Assembly: GCA_910585635.1 (NCBI GenBank)
Contig: CAJUFE010000070.1
Coordinates: 1-25,452, forward strand
DNA from: an uncultured Lachnospiraceae bacterium
GTDB lineage: Bacteria; Bacillota; Clostridia; Lachnospirales; Lachnospiraceae
DNA length: 25,452 nt
Direction of reading: 5' to 3'
The notes below the pieces were generated by a model that saw only the letters and a program-made list of their open reading frames with translations, did not search any database and was not told the DNA's origin. This document shows positions 1 through 5,800 of the stretch, piece after piece (the stretch's first letter is position 1; each line of letters begins with the position of its first letter). The position numbers and the translations under genes were made by a program.

Positions 1-2
1 AT

Positions 3-188
3 AGCCGACTTATACGATATCCTGTGCGGATGACAGCAATGTCAGTACAGGATATGGTATGGCCGATGCATTTTGCGACAGCCCCATCTCTTTTTGTGAT
101 ATCCCCGACGATAGGCATTGATAGAGATTTTGATATTGACTTTTGGAATATAATGGGATATGATATGGGAATAAATGTATTTCAATAG
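3..188 (+). CDS. possible 3' end of a gene entering from the left edge
   Basis: One plus-strand frame is open from the window edge to a TAG at 186-188, about 61 codons, ending in the residues DFWNIMGYDMGINVFQ. It could be the C-terminus of a gene that starts outside the window. A first internal ATG lies at 30. The length is not far beyond chance for this base composition and I recognise no domain, so this is only a candidate. The rest of 189-238 is AT-rich with no gene visible. Confidence 0.2.
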   Translation, partial: SRLIRYPVRMTAMSVQDMVWPMHFATAPSLFVISPTIGIDRDFDIDFWNIMGYDMGINVFQ

Positions 189-238
189 TGAACATATCAG
201 CATCATGAGATATTATATATAGGTTGCATTGTAAATAT

Positions 239-261
239 CGGTAAAAATATAAAAAATACCG
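239..261. promoter_or_regulatory. inverted repeat 1, probable AbiEi operator
   Basis: CGGTA (239-243) and TACCG (257-261) bracket a 13-base A/T core, giving a 23-bp inverted repeat just upstream of the -35 box of the abiE promoter. A near copy lies at 311-333. AbiEi antitoxins are known to repress their own operon by binding two inverted repeats of about this size, so autoregulation is the likely role here (inference from family knowledge plus position). Confidence 0.65.
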
Positions 262-270
262 AGTTTTACA

Positions 271-299
271 TTGACAATCCTGATGCATGGAGTTATATT
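271..299 (+). promoter_or_regulatory. sigma-A promoter of the abiE operon
   Basis: TTGACA at 271-276 and TATATT at 294-299 are separated by exactly 17 bases, so the -35 is perfect and the -10 differs at one position from consensus. The transcript would start near 306, about 37 bases before the abiEi ATG. The two inverted repeats at 239-261 and 311-333 lie directly upstream and downstream of it. Confidence 0.7.
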
Positions 300-310
300 T
301 GTGTAAAAGT

Positions 311-333
311 AGGTAAAAATTAAAAAAATACCG
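311..333. promoter_or_regulatory. inverted repeat 2, probable AbiEi operator
   Basis: AGGTA (311-315) and TACCG (329-333) bracket a 13-base A/T core, nearly identical to the repeat at 239-261 and 72 bp from it. It covers the start of the predicted transcript and reaches the GAGG (333-336) that serves as ribosome binding site. Repressor bound here would block both initiation and early elongation. Confidence 0.6.
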
Positions 334-342
334 AGGTTTGCA

Positions 343-888
343 ATGATGCTGTTATCATATAATGAAGCTGTTAAAGAATATGGAAATCAATATCGACTCA
401 TGCGGGCTTTGGAGGAAAAAAGATTATATAAGATCGAGGATGGCGTATACTCAACGAGGAAGCACGAGTCAGAGCTAGTTATGATCATGAAAAAATATTC
501 GAAAACGATCCTGGCAGGTGAGTATGCGTTCTATTGTCATGGTCTTACGGATATGATCCCAGAAAAATATGATCTGGCGACAGTGTCAAAAGCCTCTAAG
601 CTAAAGGACAAAAGGATCCATCAGATCTATGTAAGGGAAGATCTATTTCCATTGGGAGCTGCTGAGAAGGAGATCAACGGCGGAAAGATCAGGATCTATG
701 ACAAAGAGAGGATGTTGATCGAATTGCTCAGGAACAAGAATTCTTGGCCGCATGATCTTTATAAAGAGGTCCTTATGCATTATAGAGAACAGATACAGGA
801 CCTGGAGATATGGCGCATCCAGGAATATGCCGCTGTTTTTCCTAAAAGCAAGATGATAGCAAAAGCACTAGATGAGGAGGTGATGTAG
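343..888 (+). CDS. abiEi: AbiEi-type antitoxin (type IV toxin-antitoxin)
   Basis: A 181-residue protein of the AbiEi antitoxin / transcriptional regulator family. The N-terminal ~45 residues look like the winged-helix DNA-binding part, ending in the typical 'RLYKIEDGVYS' wing. The C-terminal part is the antitoxin region (AGEYAFYCHGLTD, then KIRIYDKERMLIELLR). In this family the antitoxin does not bind the toxin protein but opposes its activity, and represses the operon. Start: tandem ATG codons at 343 and 346 with GAGG at 333-336. The toxin gene abiEii begins two bases after the stop, so the two are co-transcribed and probably translationally coupled. The operator pair upstream supports autoregulation. 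The gene is more AT-rich than the metabolic core to its right, as expected for an acquired defence or maintenance module. Confidence 0.85.
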   Translation: MMLLSYNEAVKEYGNQYRLMRALEEKRLYKIEDGVYSTRKHESELVMIMKKYSKTILAGEYAFYCHGLTDMIPEKYDLATVSKASKLKDKRIHQIYVREDLFPLGAAEKEINGGKIRIYDKERMLIELLRNKNSWPHDLYKEVLMHYREQIQDLEIWRIQEYAAVFPKSKMIAKALDEEVM

Positions 889-889
889 G

Positions 890-1693
890 TTGGACCTGCA
901 GGAAATGATGGATGCATATCATGAAGAGGGGCTTACCAGAGAGCTTGCAGCCGCAAGGGTATGCCAGGATATTGTTTTAAAAGCCATTGCTCAGAGCTCG
1001 TTGGATAGGAATGTGACGATCAAGGGCGGGGTGGTCATGAGAAGTATCACAGGCAACAATAGGCGGGCTACCAGAGATATCGACCTGGATCTCATCCATT
1101 ATCCGATAGATGATGAGTCCATAAGGGAGTTTGTACAAAGGCTTAACTGTATTTCGGGCATCACCATTGGTATCGTAGGCGGGATAACAGAGTTGAAGCA
1201 TCAAGACTATCATGGTAGGAGCATAGAGGTTGAGATCAATGATGATCTTGGAAATGTTGTAAGGAGCAAGATCGATATCGGCGTCCATAAGCATCTGGAG
1301 ATCGAACAGGAAGAATACTGTTTTGATGTTTGTATGGATGAGAAAGGCGTCAGTCTTTTAAAGAATACAGCAGAGCAAGCCTTTGTTGAAAAACTGCGGT
1401 CACTGCTGATCTTTGGCCCTAACAGCCGCAGGTATAAAGATATTTATGATATGTTCTATTTGAGGACTATAACCAGAGCAGGCAAGATCCAGGCGATCAT
1501 CACACATTTGATCTATGAAGATGCCGGTATGAGGGAGGGATCGATCCATGATATCATACGCCGCGTATCGGGAACATTTAAGGATGAGCGATATCTTAAC
1601 AGAGTATCATCCTCGCGGCAAAGGTGGCTGGATGATGATATCCATGATATCGCAGACGGTATAGTTACATATCTGGTGCAGCTGAAGGGTTAG
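890..1693 (+). CDS. abiEii: AbiEii-type nucleotidyltransferase toxin
   Basis: A 267-residue member of the AbiEii/AbiGii toxin family, a DNA polymerase beta-type nucleotidyltransferase fold. Residues 44-50 (IKGGVVM) give the GG motif. R62-DIDLD (63-67) gives the metal-binding D-x-D. KIDIG with D129 gives the third carboxylate. The helical motif at 164-190 (E167-KL through RYKDIYDMFYL) matches the conserved 'K...KD.YD' region. AbiEii toxins are thought to transfer nucleotides to RNA and stop growth, giving phage abortive infection or plasmid/island maintenance. The best start is TTG at 890 with AGGAGG at 875-880; in-frame ATGs at 905 and 908 are alternatives. All catalytic motifs look intact, so the toxin should be active unless neutralised by the antitoxin in front of it. 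Confidence 0.85.
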   Translation: MDLQEMMDAYHEEGLTRELAAARVCQDIVLKAIAQSSLDRNVTIKGGVVMRSITGNNRRATRDIDLDLIHYPIDDESIREFVQRLNCISGITIGIVGGITELKHQDYHGRSIEVEINDDLGNVVRSKIDIGVHKHLEIEQEEYCFDVCMDEKGVSLLKNTAEQAFVEKLRSLLIFGPNSRRYKDIYDMFYLRTITRAGKIQAIITHLIYEDAGMREGSIHDIIRRVSGTFKDERYLNRVSSSRQRWLDDDIHDIADGIVTYLVQLKG

Positions 1694-1729
1694 TGGTGGA
1701 ACAGGGGGGATAGTAAGATCCGGTCTGTA

Positions 1730-1776
1730 CTTTCATGGACTTCCTTAATGAAAGCTCCCCACCAAGGAGGTGGGGA
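1730..1776. repeat. two adjacent hairpins, possible IS200/IS605-type end remnant
   Basis: CTTTCAT (1730-1736) pairs with ATGAAAG (1748-1754). TCCCCACC (1756-1763) pairs with GGTGGGGA (1769-1776) around the loop AAGGA. No T-run follows on either strand, so they are not intrinsic terminators. Paired imperfect palindromes of this look occur at the ends of IS200/IS605 elements and their non-autonomous derivatives, and a TTCAC lies shortly after. No transposase gene is present. Nothing else is visible between 1694 and 1861. Confidence 0.3.
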
Positions 1777-1861
1777 TAAGATCTTCACACCGGATGATCT
1801 ATACCCCGCACCATCAGTAAGCGGCAACATTTTCTGTACTTTTATCATATGCGATCTTCGA

Positions 1862-1888
1862 GAAAAACGCAAGAGGGATATTTCCCTC
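1862..1888 (-). terminator. intrinsic terminator of the first DUF2798-like gene
   Basis: On the minus strand GAGGGA and TCCCTC form a 6-bp stem (1883-1888 with 1873-1878) around a 4-base loop, and a run of five T follows after a short gap (1862-1866). The stem begins inside the stop codon region of the upstream gene, a normal position for a terminator. Confidence 0.5.
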
Positions 1889-2330
1889 ACGGTCCCACGA
1901 TCTTCCCCGCGATCTTCGCCGCCACGATCCCGGTCAGGAAGGCTACGCAGTAGCCACCTATGAAGAGGATCGGATACAGCTGGAAGAAGGCCGGCCAGTA
2001 CATGGCGTTAAAGCCTACGTTCACCGTCATCATCCCTAAGGTCACGCAGGTCACATAGACCCCGTTCATGACCAGGGTGTTCAGGGCCTGAAATAAGAGC
2101 GTTCCGGGCGCAGCCTTGCACAGGCGGCAGAAGGCATTGGCCCACTGCCCGGCAGGGAAGATGATGGCGGCCAGAAAGTTAAAGACAAAAGCCGCTCCCC
2201 AGGAATGCATAAAGCTGACATAGGTCAGCGGCGTGCCGGATACGACAGCACCTAACACCGCCATGCTGGCGCCTAATACCAACATGACGATAGAGCCTGC
2301 GATACAACCAAAGTGATCTTTAAAGATCAT
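1887..2330 (-). CDS. four-helix membrane protein, DUF2798-like (copy 1)
   Basis: A 147-residue hydrophobic protein with four predicted membrane helices in two similar halves: FGCIAGSIVMLVLGASMAVLG and the helix after it, then the TLVMNGVYVTCVTLGMM and LYPILFIGGYCVAFLTG helices. Each half resembles the two-helix DUF2798 unit, so the family call is tentative. Function is unknown. A paralogue lies at 20781-21242; both begin with the FKDHFGC box after the start and share PLTY, FMHSWG/FMRSWG, FCRLCK and MTVNVGF segments. The start at 2330 is chosen because it matches the paralogue and has GGAGG eight bases upstream; an in-frame ATG at 2351 would add seven residues. A consensus promoter with an overlapping palindrome drives it (2389-2443). 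It sits just downstream of the truncated TetR gene on the same strand. Confidence 0.7.
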   Translation of the reverse strand: MIFKDHFGCIAGSIVMLVLGASMAVLGAVVSGTPLTYVSFMHSWGAAFVFNFLAAIIFPAGQWANAFCRLCKAAPGTLLFQALNTLVMNGVYVTCVTLGMMTVNVGFNAMYWPAFFQLYPILFIGGYCVAFLTGIVAAKIAGKIVGP

Positions 2331-2381
2331 AGTCTCATCCTCCGAAATCATATTAATTAAACGTTTGATCTATTTCGGATG

Positions 2382-2414
2382 AAAAAAAGATAGGCATGGA
2401 CTGCCATGTCTATC
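2382..2414 (-). promoter_or_regulatory. palindrome at the transcription start of DUF2798-like copy 1
   Basis: GATAGGCATGG (2389-2399) and CCATGTCTATC (2404-2414) form an 11-bp inverted repeat with one G-T wobble and a 4-base centre. On the minus strand it lies directly after the -10 box and is followed by seven T (2382-2388). It has terminator shape, but the transcript would begin inside it, so an operator for a repressor is the better reading; the adjacent TetR protein is an obvious candidate ligand-responsive repressor. This is inference. Confidence 0.45.
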
Positions 2415-2443
2415 ATTATAAAGGCCTATCTTGGAGATGTCAA
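2415..2443 (-). promoter_or_regulatory. consensus sigma-A promoter of DUF2798-like copy 1
   Basis: On the minus strand TTGACA (2443-2438) and TATAAT (2420-2415) are separated by exactly 17 bases. Both hexamers are perfect. It points at the gene starting at 2330 and leaves a leader of roughly 78 bases. Such a strong promoter makes a repressor likely, in line with the palindrome that abuts the -10. Confidence 0.8.
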
Positions 2444-2469
2444 TCTATTTTTCCCTATTTCTTATAGTG

Positions 2470-2498
2470 TTCGAAAAAGTTCGAAAAGTGTTCGAGAG
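2470..2498. repeat. short TTCGAA-type direct repeats
   Basis: TTCGAAAAAG (2470-2479), TTCGAAAAG (2480-2488) and TTCGAGAG (2491-2498) are three near-identical units in a row. Two contain the palindrome TTCGAA. They lie between the end of the truncated TetR gene and the promoter at 2415-2443. A protein binding site is possible, but nothing ties it to a regulator. Confidence 0.4.
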
Positions 2499-2538
2499 CC
2501 GAAGGAGCCTGTTACTATCCACACCCACGCCAGCTAAA

Positions 2539-2563
2539 GTAGCGGAGGGAGGGACCTGTCACA
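2539..2563. repeat. dispersed GC-rich repeat, copy 1
   Basis: This stretch (GTAGCGG, GGGAGGG and CCTGTCA in order) matches 25392-25416 at all but about three positions. It overlaps the stop codon of the truncated TetR gene. It looks like one copy of a small interspersed element; two copies in one window is the only evidence. Confidence 0.35.
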
Positions 2564-3155
2564 ACGTCACCGCACTCTCCCCCCGCCTCGGCTGATAGCT
2601 CTTGATGCTGTTCAGGATAAAGCTGCGCAGGGTACCCCACACATCCGCCCCCAGCTTGGCATCATCCGCCTCATTTAAGGCCCGCCGGATGAACATGGGA
2701 TGTTCGCCGAAGGAGATGATCGCGCCGGTGACCGTGCGGCTGACGATCGCGGCAGTCTGATCGTCTTTAAACTGCCAAAGGTCGGTGAGGAGCAGGTTCA
2801 GCATGGCCTCCGACTTTTTGCACAGGACCGAGGTGAGGGGGTATCGCCCGTGAGGAGGCGTCAGCTGCTCCCGAAACAGCAGGTTTAAGATCGCCATATT
2901 GTCAGACAGGCCGTTAGGGGTGGCATGGGCGATGATCGACAGGAGCAGGTCCACATACTTTTCGATCAAGCCCCACGCCTCATCCGGGGAAGGGGTCCGT
3001 CCCTGGTGGGCCTGTTCCACCTCCTCCCAGAAGGGGGAGTAGTCCTGCCGCACGATGTCAGCCACGCACTCCATGACCGCGCTGTAGAAGTTCTCCTTAT
3101 TCCCGAAATGAAAGGCCATGCTGGCCACGTTCGCCCCGGCGGCATCGGTGATCAT
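2559..3155 (-). pseudogene. TetR-family regulator, 5' end missing (copy 1)
   Basis: From the M-I-T-D-A-A-G segment at the right end the frame encodes a TetR-type protein: the end of the HTH (NVASMAFHFGNKENFY) and a full ligand-binding C-terminal domain (DEAWGLIEKYVDLLLSII, HEQL-type FREQLTPP, AAIVSRTVTGAIISFGEHP, VWGTLRSFILNSIKSY). It is clearly paralogous to the intact TetR at 13342-14028. By alignment with that protein, homology begins at its residue 42; the first helix and the beginning of the HTH are gone. Upstream of 3155 the same frame only reads the antisense of the 2Fe-2S subunit gene. The product cannot form a normal DNA-binding domain. The break point coincides with the break in the gene on the opposite strand. 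Confidence 0.8.
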
Positions 3156-3474
3156 GGATGGAGATGCGGTGGCTTCCTGCATGCTCCTGACCGTGGACCT
3201 GGACGGGAAGCATATCACCACGATCGAGGGGCTGCGCGATCCGGTCACCGGGAAGCTGGACCCCGTCCAGCAGGCTTTTATCGACCACTACGCCTTCCAG
3301 TGTGGTTTTTGTACCCCGGGGATCATCATGACCACCAAAGCTTTGCTGGATAAGGACCCCCATCCTACCCGGGAAAAGATCACGGAGGCGCTCAGCGGGA
3401 ATTATTGCCGCTGCATCAGCCATTACCATGTGATCGAAGCCGTAGAGAGTCTTGCAGGAAAGGTAGGTGCATGA
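3148..3474 (+). pseudogene. 2Fe-2S subunit of molybdenum hydroxylase, 5' end missing (copy 1)
   Basis: The frame from GTG 3148 matches residues 59-159 or so of the intact small subunit at 14218-14745. It keeps the C-terminal 2Fe-2S domain: CGFCTPGIIM and NYCRC. It lacks the N-terminal ferredoxin-like domain with the C-x4-CGxC-x motif (C49, C54 and C57 of the intact copy), so only the last of that cluster's four ligands remains. No ribosome binding site precedes 3148 or the ATG at 3154; an ATG at 3118 would add residues read antisense to the TetR gene. The 3' end is normal, stopping just before the large subunit. The product, if made, could not carry both clusters. Confidence 0.8.
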
Positions 3475-3475
3475 G

Positions 3476-5788
3476 ATGTTCCAGACCCCAAAGGATCCAA
3501 AGGATTATAAGTATGTAGGAAAGAGCACCCCGAGAAAGGATGCGGTGGATATCGTCACCGGCAAGGCCACGTTCTTAGATGACTTTGCCATGTCCGACCT
3601 CCTGATCGGAAGGTCTCTTAAATCCCCCCACTCCCATGCCATGATCAAGTCCATCGATGTGGAAAAGGCCAAGGCTGTGCCGGGGATCTGGGCGGTCCTG
3701 ACCTATAAGGACTGTGATCCAAACTGGAAGATGGGCTGGCCGCCCCAAAAGCCGATCTTAGATAAGCATCTGCGGTATATCGGGGACAGCGTGGCCCTGG
3801 TCGCCGGGGAGACGGAGGAGGCCTGCAGCAGGGCCATGGATCTGATCGAGGTGGAGTATGAGGTGCTCCCGGCGGTCTATGACGGGCTGTCCGCATTGGC
3901 GGATGACGCGCCGCAGCTTTACGGAGAGTTTGAACATAACGTCGTTACCCCGGGCTATCCGCCCTTCCAGCATGACGGCCCCTTCTGGCACCTGGTCAAG
4001 GGCGATGTGGAGAAGGGCTTTGAAGAGTGCGCCTATATCGCGGAGGACACGGTATCCTTCAACAAGATGTGCGCGCCGGCGGCTCCCGAGCAGCCAGGCT
4101 CGATTGTCCGCTGGGACGGGGATATGGATTTTACCGTGTGGTCCACTACACAGTCCACCTTCATCCTGCGGATCATCAATTCTACGGTCATCCCGGGGAT
4201 CAACCTGAAGGCTAAGGCCTTTAACGTGGGCGGCAGCTACGGGAACAAGCAGTCCGTGGGCCTTCCCACCATGTGCGGCTGTCTGCTGGCCAAGGCCACC
4301 GGGCGTCCGGTGAAATACTATGAGACAAAGGTGGAGCAGATGATCAACCACGAGACCCGTCTGGGCAGCCAGGTCCATGCGAAGATCGGGATGGACAAGG
4401 AGGGCGTGGTCCGCGCGGTGAAGGCCGAATGGGCCGTGGATACCGGGGCCTTCTGCAATGCCACCCAGGGCCAGATCGGCGTGGGGATCGGAGAGACCCA
4501 GCTGGTGATGGCCAAATGTCCTAACTGGGATCTGGATACCAGCTGCGTGGTCACCAACAAGCAGCCTGCCGGCATCGTCCGGGGCTATGGCGGCCAGGAG
4601 CTGAACTCCTGCCTCTCCCTCCTGATGGGACGGACCATGCGGGAAGGGAACTTAGACCCGGTGGAGTGCTATAAGAAGAACTATGTGTCCGACGGCGACG
4701 TGTATACCTGGAGGGACGGACGGCAGTGGAAGGCCTATTCGATCGATTATACCAAGGCGATCCAGTCCACGGCGGATAAATTCGGTTGGAAGGACCGCTG
4801 GAAGGGCTGGGGCGTCCCCACCTGGACCAGCGAGGATGGGAGGATCGCCCGGGGCGTGGGCTGCGGCCTGATCGGGAACGCCGATATCGGCGAGGATAAT
4901 AATGAAGTCTATGTGCGGCTGAGCCCGGACCTTCCCGGCAGCGACGGCTTCCATGTGATGATCCACGCGGACGTGACGGAATCTGGCATGGGCCAGAGGA
5001 GCAACATCATCAAGCAGGTAGCCGAGTATCTGAACGTACCCTATGAATGCTGCGACATGGCGCCGGCGGACAGCACCTTGAACCCCACCGGCATGGGCTT
5101 ATGCGGCAGCCGGGGGACGATCACCTACGGACATGCGGTCTGCAATGCCTGCGAGGACCTGCTCCACAAGATGTTCGAGGCCGCCCAGCCGCTGCTGGAC
5201 GTGAACGCGGAGAGCATGGAGTTTGACGGCGAGAACGTGATCACCCACGCCCGTCCGGGCAAAAAGGTCCCGGTGCGGCAGCTCTTAAACCAGTTCATGA
5301 GCTTTACCGGCTTCGGGCAGCATCTGGAGAATTTCTCCACGCCTAACTTCTATATCGTGTTCCTGGAGGTGGAGGTGGACAAGGAGACCGGCATCGCCAA
5401 AGTCATCGATATGATGGGCGGGACGGACTGCGGCCAGATCATCGACTATGCGGCCCTGGAGATGCAGTGCCAGAGCGGCATCGGGTCCGCGTCCTTAGAC
5501 ACGGCCCTGTTCGAAGAGCATATCATCGATCCGGCCACCGGTCGTCCGCTGACCTACGATATGATCGAGTATAAATGGCGGCCCTTTAACGAGTTCCCCC
5601 ATTTCGACCACAATATCCTGGAGTCCTCCTTTGACACCTATCAGTTCCGCGCCACCGGGGTGGGCGAGATCTCAGGAGCGGCTGCCGCCAGCGCCTGTAT
5701 GCAGGCCATATCCAATGCGATCGGGGTCCAGGTGTCCGAGTATCCGGCCACTCCGGATGTGATCTTAAAGGCCTTGGGAAAACTGTAA
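3476..5788 (+). CDS. molybdenum hydroxylase, Mo-binding large subunit (copy 1)
   Basis: A 770-residue xanthine dehydrogenase/aldehyde oxidase-family catalytic subunit, cytoplasmic. It binds molybdopterin-Mo and would hydroxylate a heterocycle or aldehyde. The N-terminal ~150 residues form the aldehyde-oxidase a/b hammerhead domain; the rest is the Mo-binding domain. Family signposts are NVGGSYGNKQ (variant of GGGFGGKE), VRGYGGQE (variant of RGFGxPQ), ESGMGQR, GLCGSRGT and the TGVGE whose glutamate is the catalytic base in xanthine dehydrogenase. The usual Q-x-H-x-x-x-E segment is replaced by NKMCAPAAPEQPG. It is closely similar along its length to the copy at 14742-17063. ATG 3476 is chosen by alignment with that copy; GTG 3467 is an alternative. 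It overlaps none of the FAD gene, which follows by 12 bases. Because the upstream promoter region is missing, expression is doubtful. Confidence 0.88.
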   Translation: MFQTPKDPKDYKYVGKSTPRKDAVDIVTGKATFLDDFAMSDLLIGRSLKSPHSHAMIKSIDVEKAKAVPGIWAVLTYKDCDPNWKMGWPPQKPILDKHLRYIGDSVALVAGETEEACSRAMDLIEVEYEVLPAVYDGLSALADDAPQLYGEFEHNVVTPGYPPFQHDGPFWHLVKGDVEKGFEECAYIAEDTVSFNKMCAPAAPEQPGSIVRWDGDMDFTVWSTTQSTFILRIINSTVIPGINLKAKAFNVGGSYGNKQSVGLPTMCGCLLAKATGRPVKYYETKVEQMINHETRLGSQVHAKIGMDKEGVVRAVKAEWAVDTGAFCNATQGQIGVGIGETQLVMAKCPNWDLDTSCVVTNKQPAGIVRGYGGQELNSCLSLLMGRTMREGNLDPVECYKKNYVSDGDVYTWRDGRQWKAYSIDYTKAIQSTADKFGWKDRWKGWGVPTWTSEDGRIARGVGCGLIGNADIGEDNNEVYVRLSPDLPGSDGFHVMIHADVTESGMGQRSNIIKQVAEYLNVPYECCDMAPADSTLNPTGMGLCGSRGTITYGHAVCNACEDLLHKMFEAAQPLLDVNAESMEFDGENVITHARPGKKVPVRQLLNQFMSFTGFGQHLENFSTPNFYIVFLEVEVDKETGIAKVIDMMGGTDCGQIIDYAALEMQCQSGIGSASLDTALFEEHIIDPATGRPLTYDMIEYKWRPFNEFPHFDHNILESSFDTYQFRATGVGEISGAAAASACMQAISNAIGVQVSEYPATPDVILKALGKL

Positions 5789-5800
5789 GGAGGAGCAGTG

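Noticed and set aside
10..288. 92-codon minus-strand frame at the left edge
   Set aside because: It has no ribosome binding site, has low-complexity Tyr/Phe composition and crosses the abiE operator and promoter.
1755..1776. Hairpin as terminator of the abiE operon
   Set aside because: No T-run follows on the plus strand; the sequence after it is ATAAGATC.
2559..3248. TetR gene as a complete 229-residue protein starting at 3248
   Set aside because: The first 31 residues are antisense to the 2Fe-2S subunit and bear no likeness to a TetR N-terminus; the paralogue aligns only from the breakpoint.
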